The notes under the pieces were generated by a model. That model did no database searches. It was not told where the DNA came from and worked only from the letters and a program-made list of their open reading frames with translations. Positions 20,982 through 29,336 of a stretch of 64,000 nucleotides of DNA are shown here, one piece after another (position 1 is the first letter of the stretch; each line of letters opens with the position of its first letter). The position numbers and the translations under genes are program-made. The stretch comes from Paenibacillus sp. 37. Its GTDB lineage: Bacteria; Bacillota; Bacilli; Paenibacillales; Paenibacillaceae. Location: assembly GCF_008386395.1 (NCBI RefSeq), contig NZ_CP043761.1:2418001-2482000 (forward strand). Direction: 5' to 3'.

Positions 20982-21489
20982 AATGATACATCGACAGGAA
21001 CGGATCGCCGTATATCCTGGAAGTTTTGATCCCGTAACGATGGGGCATTTGGATATTATCGCCAGAGCGTCGAAGCAATTTGATCGCGTCATTGTGGCTG
21101 TGTTGAACAATATGAGCAAAAATCCGCTGTTTACGGTGGAGGAGCGCAAAGAACTGATTACGGAAGTAACCCGCCATTTACCCAATGTGGAGGTGGACAG
21201 TTTCCGCGATCTGACAGCCAATTATGTCCGGCAAAAGGAAGCTCAGGTCATCGTTCGTGGTATACGCTCGGTAACTGATTTTGAATACGAGTTGCAATTG
21301 GCATCGACCAACAGCAAGTTGAACCCGGATGCGGAAACCATATTTATGATGACAAATCCCAAATATTCCTATTTAAGTTCCAGCATCGTCAAAGAAATCG
21401 CTCATTATCATGGAGATGTTACAGATCTTGTCTCACCTGAAGTGGAAGCTGCGCTCCGTCAGAAAATCAGCGAGAAAACCGGCGGTTAA
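20974..21489 (+). CDS. coaD: Phosphopantetheine adenylyltransferase
   Basis: A 171-residue nucleotidyltransferase that makes dephospho-CoA from 4'-phosphopantetheine and ATP, the fourth step of CoA synthesis. [16 protein letters not shown] contains the TxGH active-site motif, [13 protein letters not shown] is the substrate-binding segment, and [11 protein letters not shown] the second nucleotide motif. The ATG at 20974 overlaps the rsmD stop. The last 23 bases overlap the convergent ylbJ gene. Confidence 0.96.
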   Translation: MTEMIHRQERIAVYPGSFDPVTMGHLDIIARASKQFDRVIVAVLNNMSKNPLFTVEERKELITEVTRHLPNVEVDSFRDLTANYVRQKEAQVIVRGIRSVTDFEYELQLASTNSKLNPDAETIFMMTNPKYSYLSSSIVKEIAHYHGDVTDLVSPEVEAALRQKISEKTGG

Positions 21490-22813
21490 ACCAGAAGGTA
21501 AGCCCCGATAGACTAACCATGACTGCAAGAAGTAACGCAAGTCCCATGCATGCAGCAGGGAAGATGCTCCAAATGGTGTTGATCGTGTATGTGTTACCTG
21601 GACTATGTATGAGTAGCCAACCAAATGGTGTTGAGAGGTCTTGCTCTGCATTCGTCTGTAATGTGGTCCAGACTTCTGTGCTATAACGGCTGAACGGCAT
21701 CCATAGGAATAGACTGATGAAAAAGGCGATGAATCCATGAGTCAGACGAACTCCAGCAAAGTACAACATCGATTTGCTGCCCGGACCAGTTGTTTTCAGG
21801 ACAGTAGAGACTTGCAGATGGGAGCATAAACCACCCCATCCAAGAACGGCTGCAAGTAGAGATATGAGCAGCATGGGTGTTAATGAAGTCTGGCTCAAAT
21901 GATAGGTGCCGAGGTGAAGCTCGAAGAAGGCTGGCCACAGCGCAGCAGAGGACCCGGGAGTCAGATAAAGGGAGACCAACCGGATAAATACGGCAAAACC
22001 GATCATGTATCCCCCAGTCATCATTAAGGTCTGCACAGCTTGGGATACGGTGTCACCGAGCAGTTTGCCAAATCCTCTTCCATCACGACGATGGGCTTCT
22101 CTGGCTGCAATCATCATATCGGACCATATACTGCGTCGTTTGGACGTTGCGTGGTGGGGTGTAGATGAGCGACTTATGGAACTTACAGGACTTGCAGGGC
22201 TTGCAAGCTGAGAATGAAAAGAGTTGTTATCTGCTTGCGCGGCTGTGGAGCCAACCCTGTTTGTCTGGTTACCCGGTGCTGGCAGGAGACGTGTGGCAAG
22301 AATGGCAGCAATCCAGCCGCTGATCCAGTGGACCACGAGTAAAAAATATCCGGCCGCTGGCTGGTGGAGAAAAGCAGCACCAACGACCAGTATGATCATC
22401 ATTGGATTGGCAAAATGAGATGCCGCCGCAAGGACAACCACCTGCTTGGCGGTAATTTGTCTATCCTGAAATAAACGGGATACCACATCTGCTCCTGCGG
22501 GGAATCCGCCGCACATGCCAACGGCAATCGCCAGACCTGCGTTGCCTGGGAGTCTGAACCAGCGTTGCATTAACGGTCCGAGCAAGGCGCCGATCGCGTG
22601 GGTGAAGCCAAACGCAGTGAGCATTTGGGATAACATGAGGAAAGGGAGCATGGCAGGGAAGATGATTTTCCACCATATATCCAGACCTTGAATAGAGGCG
22701 TCAAACGCTTCTTTGGGGGACGCAACTACCGCAATGACCAACATTAAAGCGCCGGTGCTTAGGATTATCGTTCGTAACGGGCCAGAATCTCTAACCTCGC
22801 TCTGTAATGTCAT
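21467..22813 (-). CDS. ylbJ: Sporulation integral membrane protein YlbJ
   Basis: A 448-residue multi-pass membrane protein with nucleoside-transporter-type Gate domains. It resembles YlbJ of Bacillus, a sporulation protein needed for proper spore cortex formation. Recognisable segments are [33 protein letters not shown] and [11 protein letters not shown] hydrophilic Ser/Thr-rich insert (about residues 180-230) separates the two halves. Unlike in Bacillus, the gene is on the opposite strand to coaD, and the two overlap tail to tail. It supports an endospore-forming host. Confidence 0.9.
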   Translation of the reverse strand: MTLQSEVRDSGPLRTIILSTGALMLVIAVVASPKEAFDASIQGLDIWWKIIFPAMLPFLMLSQMLTAFGFTHAIGALLGPLMQRWFRLPGNAGLAIAVGMCGGFPAGADVVSRLFQDRQITAKQVVVLAAASHFANPMMIILVVGAAFLHQPAAGYFLLVVHWISGWIAAILATRLLPAPGNQTNRVGSTAAQADNNSFHSQLASPASPVSSISRSSTPHHATSKRRSIWSDMMIAAREAHRRDGRGFGKLLGDTVSQAVQTLMMTGGYMIGFAVFIRLVSLYLTPGSSAALWPAFFELHLGTYHLSQTSLTPMLLISLLAAVLGWGGLCSHLQVSTVLKTTGPGSKSMLYFAGVRLTHGFIAFFISLFLWMPFSRYSTEVWTTLQTNAEQDLSTPFGWLLIHSPGNTYTINTIWSIFPAACMGLALLLAVMVSLSGLTFWFNRRFSR

Positions 22814-22865
22814 CGTTTCACCTCATATCAGATAACGCCGATTTGGCATCTGAATCGTAATGGAC

Positions 22866-22934
22866 GGCCGAATGACGCCCGAAGGGCGGTTCGGCCTTGA
22901 CCGGACAGGCTATTGTATACAGCGGCCTATCCGG
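22866..22934. promoter_or_regulatory. Two tandem stable hairpins in the ylbJ-ylbL gap
   Basis: The 313-base gap between the divergent ylbJ and ylbL holds two hairpins. At 22866-22896 GGCCGAA pairs with TTCGGCC, with GCCC/GGGC nested inside. At 22901-22934 CCGGACAGGC pairs with GCCTATCCGG (9 of 10). Neither has a T tract. Their function is unknown; they could be structured 5' leader or operator sites. Confidence 0.5.
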
Positions 22935-23126
22935 CCTGTACCATTGTATGCACAAGGACCAGAGTGTTAGACTTGAAAAAATGATTAAACAAGATCAGCT
23001 GAGTATCTGCATTACAAAGAGCGTGAATCCAACCGGAGAATCGAAGTATTCACAAGGTGGAATTACGATCGCTGATTAGTGTAGAATTCGGCTTGTATAG
23101 AGATACAAAGAACGGAGGCTCATGTG

Positions 23127-24167
23127 ATGAATCGGATTCGGAAATCTGGCGGATTCAGAGCTTCGATCTTTGTGATCGTGGTGGCTCTGGTCGTCTATGT
23201 TGCTGTGTACATGCCAACGCCGTATATCATATATATGCCTGGCAGTGCAGATGAAGTAAAACCAATGGTAACCGTTAAGGGTGGAGACCAGGAAGAACGC
23301 GGTGTGTTCATGATGACGACCGTGTCGGCAACATATGCCAATGTGTTTTTGCTAGGAACCTCTCTGTTCAATAAAAATGCTCAAGTGGATAAAAAGGAAG
23401 ACCGACTGCGCGGCAAAAGCGAAGCGGAATACTCTGCCGAACAGGTATGGTTCATGAGTGACTCACAATCCTCCGCAATGGAGGCTGCATATGAGCAGGC
23501 TGATGTGGCTTACTCTATTGTACCTGAACATATCTTTGTATTTGGACTGTCCGAAGACCCAAAACCGGAAGGAGACATTGCTCCGGGAGATATCATTCTG
23601 GGAGTGAACGGAACAGCTACGCCGGATAATACGGTGCTTTCTTCCCAGTTAAAAGATAAAAAGGTCGGAGATACAGTCGAAATGCAACTGGAACGTGGTG
23701 GAGAGACCATTAGCCGGGATGTGAAACTGATTCAGGTCAAAGACAATAAAACAGGTGAAACCCGCCCGGGACTCGGTGTAATGATTGGTGCGGTTCAGAA
23801 GGTGAAAGCTGAGGACCCGAATAAACAGATTTCCTTCACAGATACTCAGGTGGGGGGTCCGTCTGCGGGCTTGATGTTTACGTTGGAGATCTATAACCAG
23901 TTAACACCTGGAGATCTGACCAAAGGGCATCGAATCGCGGGTACAGGTACCATTACCAAAGAGGGTGTTGTGGGTGCCATTGGTGGTGTAGTACACAAGA
24001 TAGTAGCCGCTGATCGAAAAGAAGCGGAGATCTTCTTTGTACCTAAGGATAACTATAAGGAAGCAGCAGCCAAGGCTGAACAGATCGGCACCAAAATGAA
24101 ACTTGTGCCTGTGAGCACGGTGGATGATGCGCTGGCTTATTTGAAAACCTTGTCCGTGAAATCATAG
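23127..24167 (+). CDS. ylbL: YlbL-family membrane-anchored PDZ/Lon-like serine protease
   Basis: A 346-residue protease. One membrane helix (about residues 10-30) anchors it with the catalytic part outside. A PDZ domain (about 125-205) contains IAPGDIILGVNG, and a Lon-type S16 domain (about 235-345) contains the Ser in GGPSAGLMFTLE and the Lys in AADRKEAEIFF, which form the Ser-Lys dyad. In Bacillus YlbL acts in the DNA-damage response by degrading the YneA division inhibitor. The ATG at 23127 is eight bases from GGAGG; GTG 23124 is possible. Confidence 0.9.
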   Translation: MNRIRKSGGFRASIFVIVVALVVYVAVYMPTPYIIYMPGSADEVKPMVTVKGGDQEERGVFMMTTVSATYANVFLLGTSLFNKNAQVDKKEDRLRGKSEAEYSAEQVWFMSDSQSSAMEAAYEQADVAYSIVPEHIFVFGLSEDPKPEGDIAPGDIILGVNGTATPDNTVLSSQLKDKKVGDTVEMQLERGGETISRDVKLIQVKDNKTGETRPGLGVMIGAVQKVKAEDPNKQISFTDTQVGGPSAGLMFTLEIYNQLTPGDLTKGHRIAGTGTITKEGVVGAIGGVVHKIVAADRKEAEIFFVPKDNYKEAAAKAEQIGTKMKLVPVSTVDDALAYLKTLSVKS

Positions 24168-24519
24168 GTTATAATCGGGCCGGAAGAGATCGAGCCAACG
24201 TTGAACCGGATGGATAAAGAACGGATAAAATCGGAATAATTGATTACAGTGGAATGAAGTGTGATCAAGAGATTTGAGAAGATTAACAGACTCACTAGAC
24301 CCAAAGGGGTAGAGATACCCAAAAGATCTAAGAGAACAAGAATTAAGATAACAAGAGAAGTTAATAAGGAAATCCCCTTGTTGCGAGGTGCCTGAGCGGC
24401 GCGCAACAAGGGGATTTTTTAAGTTGTATAGTTTAGTTTTCAGTAGTCGACATCAATGACCTGTTTGATGATGGAATATAAAGCTCCTTAGGAAATGAAG
24501 CTTTGTGGTCCAAAGCGGA
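24168..24519. terminator. Convergent gap with a strong terminator (24371-24420)
   Basis: In this gap between the convergent ylbL and tmcAL genes, AATCCCCTTGTTGCG pairs with CGCAACAAGGGGATT and is followed by six T residues at 24371-24420. It can serve ylbL and probably also the opposite strand. The rest of the gap shows no gene or signal I can support. Confidence 0.75.
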
Positions 24520-25752
24520 TTACAGTCTCACAGGCGACTCATAGTAGTCACTGAACATCTTGCGTGTGTCCCTATGCTCGCAAGCGAGCCCATACGCAAC
24601 CTGAGCTTGTATATCCAGTTCAAGTTGATTGTGTGTGAACGTCGACGGTTTCAGTACAACAGGCAGCGATGCAGTCTTCTTCATTTGTTTAAGCAGGCTC
24701 TGCCCTTGAGCATTAAATCCGAGGACTCGGAGATATCCGGGTCCGGCAGCCAATTGCTCTGGTGAACACTCGGCTTTGGTGTGATTCAGGAGCAGGTGTG
24801 CGAGCATACGCTGGAGTTTGGTGCGTGTGTATCGTTTGGTCTTCATTGCATTCAGGAGTGCTTCGACTGAAGGTTCCGGGAGCTGAGCGAGTGCACGGAT
24901 CAGTCGGTGTTCCAGGCCTTCCGTGACTTCGGCGATGCGTTCCAGCTCGGAGGCACGGCGGGTGGCCGCGAGGTGCAACAGCGGCTGTGCAAAGCGCTCC
25001 CAGTGTATGGGAGCGCGCCCTTCCTGCCATTCGCGATGCAGAATGGCAAGGGTTGCCGCCGGCACGTATGGCGCGGCGGCGTTGGGTCCGTCCGCCATCA
25101 GCAGACGGCGGACGGCTGTGGCACTGGCGATCGCCCCCGGCCCGGGCATCGCCTCATGATACGCGGCACCGGTACGCGCCGCCGTAAAGGGCTGGATCGC
25201 ACTGCCAAGTCGTTGCAGCGCGATCAGGTAGTGCAGCCCAAGCGAATTGTTGGGCTGCTCCAGCAGTGCAGCGGCGTCGTGAGCATCGACGCCGCCGGGC
25301 GCCAGCGCTGCCGCCGCGCCTGCGTACGCGGCGGGGTAGCTGGCGCCTTCCCGCAGGCGGCGCGCGATGTCCTCGCGCATCCCTGCGGGCTCCACAGCCA
25401 GCACGCGCGCAATGCGCTGCAGGCTGTCCAGGTCGCCGGACTCGCTGCCAAAGCAGAGCGAGTCCACAACGCCGGTGCGGTGCAGCAGCGATACCGCGCC
25501 GAAGGCAAACCACTCGGCCGGTTGGACCGCGTACGCAACCGGCAGTTCAAGCACGAGATCCGCGCCTGCGTGCAGCGCCATCTCGGTGCGCGCCCTTTTA
25601 CCCACGATGGCGGGTTCGCCACGCTGGAGAAAAGGGCCGCTCATAACTGCGACAACTGCGTCTGCGCCGCTTAGCCGCCGAGCTTCCTGCAAATGATAGA
25701 CATGTCCATTGTGCAAGGGGTTATATTCAACAATGACGCCTACGGCTCTCAT
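24520..25752 (-). CDS. tmcAL: tRNA(Met) cytidine acetate ligase TmcAL (YlbM)
   Basis: A 410-residue nucleotidyltransferase-like enzyme that uses acetate and ATP to form N4-acetylcytidine at the wobble base of elongator tRNA(Met). GVIVEYNPLHNGHVYHL carries the HxGH-type motif, MSGPFLQRGEPA follows, and LCFGSESGDL is the second nucleotide-binding segment. The ATG at 25752 is 11 bases from AAAGGAG. The middle of the gene (about 24900-25680) is much richer in G+C and in Ala/Arg/Gly codons than its neighbours. It is inverted relative to ylbL and ylbN, which flank it in Bacillus. Confidence 0.93.
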   Translation of the reverse strand: MRAVGVIVEYNPLHNGHVYHLQEARRLSGADAVVAVMSGPFLQRGEPAIVGKRARTEMALHAGADLVLELPVAYAVQPAEWFAFGAVSLLHRTGVVDSLCFGSESGDLDSLQRIARVLAVEPAGMREDIARRLREGASYPAAYAGAAAALAPGGVDAHDAAALLEQPNNSLGLHYLIALQRLGSAIQPFTAARTGAAYHEAMPGPGAIASATAVRRLLMADGPNAAAPYVPAATLAILHREWQEGRAPIHWERFAQPLLHLAATRRASELERIAEVTEGLEHRLIRALAQLPEPSVEALLNAMKTKRYTRTKLQRMLAHLLLNHTKAECSPEQLAAGPGYLRVLGFNAQGQSLLKQMKKTASLPVVLKPSTFTHNQLELDIQAQVAYGLACEHRDTRKMFSDYYESPVRL

Positions 25753-25854
25753 GATTAGACGTACTCCTTTCAATTGGATAACTGAGTATGTATAACATCC
25801 ATTCCATCATAGGGGATGACATGTATTAGATCAAATCATGCACCTATTCAGACA

Positions 25855-25897
25855 AGAAAAAGCACAAATCCGACATCAACGGATGTCAGACTGTGCC
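25855..25897 (-). terminator. Terminator of the flavohemoglobin gene
   Basis: Read on the minus strand, GCACAG and TGACATCC pair with GGATGTC-like and TTGTGC arms around a short loop, then TTTTTCTTG follows. Confidence 0.65.
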
Positions 25898-25970
25898 TGC
25901 AAATTTATTGTATATTACAGATTTTTCGATCATCGGAGAACGGCTTCTTCATCTGAATAAATCAGCACGC

Positions 25971-27206
25971 TTAGACACTTTCCGGCGCGGGAGATAGACT
26001 TGCTTTGGGCCCGAAAAATTCATAATGAATGTTGTCCGCTGCAACACCTAGCCCCTGAAGTTCCGTATACACTGCCCGCATGAACGAAACCGGCCCACAC
26101 AGATAATAGGTGGCATCCAGTTCATCAATCACTTGACGAAGCCAGGTGGCATCCATATAACCTTCCTTATGAAAATACTCATTTTCACGATCAGCATCCT
26201 CAGGTTGAGTATAACAATAATAAGCTTTAACGCCCTGATTACGTTTGGCCAGACTGTCCACATAATCACGGAACGCGTGAGATTGACCATTGGGACTTGC
26301 ATGCAAAAATGTAATGGTGCGATTTTCATTCAAGTTAACCAGCGTATTTAACATACTGATCATGGGCGTTAAGCCAACACCACCACTCAGGAGAACAACA
26401 GGCCGTTTATCGTCTGCATTCAGCGTGAAGTCGCCAGCAGGAGCGGATAGCTCCACTAGACTGCCTTCTTCAATGTGATCGTGGAGATACGTGGATATAA
26501 CTCCGTCAGGGCGCTCTAATACACCTCGCTCACGTTTAACGGAAATGCGATAGTAGGGTTTACCCGGGGTATCTGAAAGGCTATACTGACGAATCTGGGT
26601 AAATGACTGTGCCTCTGGTTTGATTTTGATACTGATGTATTGTCCCGGTTCATAACTGGCAATGGGCTGACCATCATCTGGAACGAGGTAAAAGGACGTG
26701 ATGACTTCACTTTCCTGCACTTTCTTGGCAACCTTGAAGGTACGAAATCCTTCCCAGCCACCCGTCTGGTTTTCCGCTTCTGTATACATGTTCTGTTCGA
26801 TCCCGATAAAGGCGTCTGCAATGACATTATAGGCTTCACCCCACGCCGTGATAATTTCATCCGTTGCCGCGTCTCCAAGTACATCTTTGATGGCTTGAAG
26901 CAGATAGGTGCCAACAATCGCATATTGCTCGGGAACGATACCCAGGCTGCGATGTTTATGTGCAACTTGCCGGACGGCAGGCAGGATGGAGGACAGATTA
27001 TCGATATGCAGGGCAGCGGTGTATACCATATTGGCGAGGGCGGCTTGCTGTCGTCCTTGTTTCTGATTTGCGTGATTGAAAATATTCAGTAGTTCCGGAT
27101 GAGCTGTGAACATCGTTTCATAGAAATGGCGTGTGATCGCTTCGCCGTGGACTTCAAGTACGGGTACTGTAGATTTAATCACTCTAATGGTGTGCTCGCT
27201 TAACAT
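25971..27206 (-). CDS. hmp: Flavohemoprotein (nitric oxide dioxygenase)
   Basis: A 411-residue flavohemoglobin that converts nitric oxide and oxygen to nitrate with NAD(P)H. The globin domain (1-140) carries the proximal heme His in VAHKHRSLGI. The FAD domain (about 150-260) has RQYSLSD, and the NAD domain (about 265-400) has VLLSGGVGLTPMISML and the C-terminal FFGPKAS. The ATG at 27206 follows GGGAGGG. It stands alone between terminators, with an Fnr/Crp-type box in its promoter. It protects against nitrosative stress, in particular under low oxygen. Confidence 0.96.
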   Translation of the reverse strand: MLSEHTIRVIKSTVPVLEVHGEAITRHFYETMFTAHPELLNIFNHANQKQGRQQAALANMVYTAALHIDNLSSILPAVRQVAHKHRSLGIVPEQYAIVGTYLLQAIKDVLGDAATDEIITAWGEAYNVIADAFIGIEQNMYTEAENQTGGWEGFRTFKVAKKVQESEVITSFYLVPDDGQPIASYEPGQYISIKIKPEAQSFTQIRQYSLSDTPGKPYYRISVKRERGVLERPDGVISTYLHDHIEEGSLVELSAPAGDFTLNADDKRPVVLLSGGVGLTPMISMLNTLVNLNENRTITFLHASPNGQSHAFRDYVDSLAKRNQGVKAYYCYTQPEDADRENEYFHKEGYMDATWLRQVIDELDATYYLCGPVSFMRAVYTELQGLGVAADNIHYEFFGPKASLSPAPESV

Positions 27207-27285
27207 ACATTTTCCCTCCCGATATGATATGAAATAGTTGGATAATAAATCGGTCATGGAGCTGATCGTGTTTCGGTTTATAGCA

Positions 27286-27291
27286 AGTATA
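27286..27291 (-). promoter_or_regulatory. Probable -10 box of hmp
   Basis: TATACT on the minus strand. A start about seven bases downstream (near 27279) would put the Fnr/Crp-type palindrome at exactly -41.5, the classical class II activator position. Confidence 0.5.
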
Positions 27292-27312
27292 GATAGGGGA
27301 CAAGCGGGTCTG

Positions 27313-27328
27313 TGTGATATAGATCACA
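27313..27328. promoter_or_regulatory. Perfect Fnr/Crp-type operator upstream of hmp
   Basis: TGTGA-TATAGA-TCACA is a perfect Crp/Fnr-family palindrome, extended by G and C on its flanks. The Bacillus Fnr consensus has the same TGTGA-N6-TCACA form. It lies 107 bases upstream of the hmp start and on the minus strand is centred at -41.5 relative to the predicted start. Anaerobic activation of hmp is the likely meaning. Confidence 0.7.
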
Positions 27329-27478
27329 CTAAACGTTAACGAAATGTGACCGGTGTTTGCAAGGAACTACAACTAAAATGACGACTTGTGATTTATCTTG
27401 AAGTGAGTCTATAATAGACCAGATGGAGTAAACGTCTGTGCGGTCAGTGTTTTTAAAAAGGGTGTAAAGTTAAAAGTG

Positions 27479-27508
27479 TTGACAAACGTCTTGAAAAATC
27501 GGTATAAT
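27479..27508 (+). promoter_or_regulatory. Consensus sigma-A promoter for ylbN-rpmF
   Basis: An exact TTGACA (27479-27484), an 18-base spacer and an exact TATAAT (27503-27508). The start would be near 27515, leaving a leader of about 150 bases before ylbN. Confidence 0.8.
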
Positions 27509-27667
27509 GATTTTTGTTTGTTAAGTCAATTTCATAATACTTTTAACGAAGATTCGTCAGAATACATACAGTCAGGATTTAGCTTTACAAAAGCAGGCTT
27601 GACCTGTATAACTGTCGTGAAACGTTTGATACGAATTATGAAATTGGTTTCGTTTGGAGTGATGGAA

Positions 27668-28174
27668 ATGTTAATGCCATTTCGCAAAGTGGCTACCAGT
27701 GATGGTCCCCTGAAGTTTAACGAACAGTGGGAGATTAAGGAACTGGTTTCTAACCGACAAGATATCACAGCCGTTACCCCGCTGACTGCGGACTTATCTG
27801 CAGAATTCAGAGAAGGTGACGTTGTGGATGTTCATGGCAAGCTGACTGTAGGAGTGGACATGTTGTGCTCCCGTTGTCTTAAGCCAATCAATGAACATTT
27901 TCATATTGATTTTCATGAGCAATTCAAGCAGGGAAAACAGCCAAAGGAATTACACGAAGACGATGATACGCTCTATGTGGATGGAGATAGCGTTGATCTG
28001 AAGGGTTATGCCGAGGAAGCTTTTCTGCTGGATCTTCCGTTTATACCGCTATGTAGCGATACATGCAAAGGGTTATGCCCTAAGTGTGGCCATGAGCTGA
28101 ACGAAGGTGACTGTGGTTGTGATAACGAGGTTATCGATCCGCGGCTTGCAGGGCTCAAGGATTTTTTTAAATGA
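27668..28174 (+). CDS. ylbN: DUF177 protein YlbN (YceD family)
   Basis: A 168-residue DUF177 protein, linked in most bacteria to the rpmF gene and implicated in large ribosomal subunit/23S rRNA accumulation. It contains the conserved MLCSRCLKP and a C-terminal Cys cluster (CSDTCKGLCPKCGHELNEG), likely a zinc site. The ATG at 27668 is eight bases after GGAG; several ATGs nearby make the start uncertain by a few codons. rpmF follows after 67 bases, the usual arrangement. Confidence 0.92.
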   Translation: MLMPFRKVATSDGPLKFNEQWEIKELVSNRQDITAVTPLTADLSAEFREGDVVDVHGKLTVGVDMLCSRCLKPINEHFHIDFHEQFKQGKQPKELHEDDDTLYVDGDSVDLKGYAEEAFLLDLPFIPLCSDTCKGLCPKCGHELNEGDCGCDNEVIDPRLAGLKDFFK

Positions 28175-28241
28175 GCATGATTGAAAATCGAACATTTTAA
28201 GACTACCTGCAAAGGTTGATTTTGATAAGGAGGTGGGAATA

Positions 28242-28415
28242 ATGGCAGTACCTCAACGGAGAACGTCCAAGACGCGTCGCGACAAACGTCGCACTCACTT
28301 TAAATTGGCTGTACCGGGTATGGTGAAATGTGAACAATGTGGCGAACTTAAACTTAGTCACCACGTGTGCAAAGTGTGCGGAACGTACAAAGCAAGAGAG
28401 ATCATCTCTCAATAA
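28242..28415 (+). CDS. rpmF: 50S ribosomal protein L32
   Basis: A 57-residue ribosomal protein beginning [17 protein letters not shown]. It has a zinc-ribbon Cys set, CEQC and CKVC, so it is the zinc-containing form of L32. The ATG at 28242 follows AAGGAGGTG. It is co-transcribed with ylbN and ends at a strong terminator. Confidence 0.97.
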   Translation: MAVPQRRTSKTRRDKRRTHFKLAVPGMVKCEQCGELKLSHHVCKVCGTYKAREIISQ

Positions 28416-28427
28416 TAGTTTGACATT

Positions 28428-28464
28428 AAGTAGCACTTCATTTCGATGAGGTGCTACTTTTTTT
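28428..28464 (+). terminator. Strong terminator after rpmF
   Basis: AAGTAGCACTTCAT pairs with ATGAGGTGCTACTT around TTCG and is followed by a run of T residues. Confidence 0.85.
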
Positions 28465-28553
28465 GGATTAGAGAGTGCAGGTAGAGTGAGCTAACAAGCA
28501 TGAAATCCTTGCACCAGAAGGGTGAATTGTTTTTGTTAGGCCAGTCTTTCTTT

Positions 28554-28597
28554 TTGACACGGGATGAGATATACTATAGTTTAGTACCAGGTTCTAA
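28554..28597 (+). promoter_or_regulatory. fapR promoter with FapR operator
   Basis: TTGACA at 28554-28559 is the -35; TATAGT at 28575-28580 (15-base spacer) or TAGTTT at 28577-28582 (17) is the -10. Directly on it lies TTAGTACCAGGTTCTAA (28581-28597), the 17-base inverted repeat bound by FapR in Bacillus. FapR leaves this site when malonyl-CoA rises, so the regulator should control its own operon and the downstream lipid genes. Confidence 0.85.
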
Positions 28598-28733
28598 GAT
28601 TTGACGTTACATATAGATGAACCATAATCCGTTTGAGAACGACCCTGGTGACCAGGGATGCAACTATAGAAGCAACACGAAAGAATGGTTGAACTGGCCG
28701 GACGGGACGGTTCCGTAAACGATACAGCGGGGG

Positions 28734-29336
28734 GTGTCAGGCATCGAACGTGTACCGAAAAGACAGAGGCAACAGCAGTTAACCAAAATGATAGAAGAGA
28801 ACCCGTTTGTGACGGATCAGGAACTTACACGCCAATTGAAGGTGAGTATTCAGACGATTCGTCTTGACAGGCTGGAACTTGGAATACCCGAACTTCGGGA
28901 GCGGATGAAACTGATGGCAGAGCTCTCGTATGATCAGGTACGCTCGTTGCCCTTGCATGAGATTATCGGTGATATTGTGGATCTGCAACTGGATAAGAGC
29001 GGGATTTCCCTGTTTGAGATTAAGGAAGAACACGTGTTTTCCAGAACAGGGATTGCACGCGGACACTATGTCTTTGCACAGGCTAACTCCTTGGCTGTAG
29101 CCATTATTAATGACGAGATCGCGTTGACTGCATCAGCAGACATTCGCTTTGTCCGTTCGGTTCATTTGGGAGAGAAATGTATTGCAAAGGCTTATGTGAG
29201 ATCGATTCCGGGTCAAAAGGGCAAAGCCAAAGTGGAAGTATTCACTTATGTAGGTGAAGAAATGGTGTTTCAAGGCAACTTTGTAATCTACCATTCAGGT
29301 GGAGAAGACAGCGGAGAAGGAGGTCATTTGGAATGA
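28734..29336 (+). CDS. fapR: Transcription factor FapR, fatty acid and phospholipid synthesis repressor
   Basis: A 200-residue repressor. The N-terminal helix-turn-helix contains VTDQELTRQLKVSIQTIRLDRLELGIPELRER, matching Bacillus FapR almost throughout; the C-terminal hot-dog domain (about 75-190) binds malonyl-CoA and includes FSRTGIARGHYVFAQANSLAVA. GTG 28734 is the only reasonable start, although its ribosome site (GGGGGG) is unusually close. It overlaps plsX by four bases. A FapR operator lies in its own promoter, so autoregulation is expected. Confidence 0.95.
   Translation: MSGIERVPKRQRQQQLTKMIEENPFVTDQELTRQLKVSIQTIRLDRLELGIPELRERMKLMAELSYDQVRSLPLHEIIGDIVDLQLDKSGISLFEIKEEHVFSRTGIARGHYVFAQANSLAVAIINDEIALTASADIRFVRSVHLGEKCIAKAYVRSIPGQKGKAKVEVFTYVGEEMVFQGNFVIYHSGGEDSGEGGHLE

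Noticed and set aside
22897..23079. 60-codon frame in the ylbJ-ylbL gap
   Set aside because: It crosses the second hairpin, has no ribosome site and no recognisable protein.
24907..25674. Long plus-strand frame (255 codons) opposite tmcAL
   Set aside because: G+C-rich DNA keeps the opposite frame open; the minus-strand protein is a clear TmcAL.
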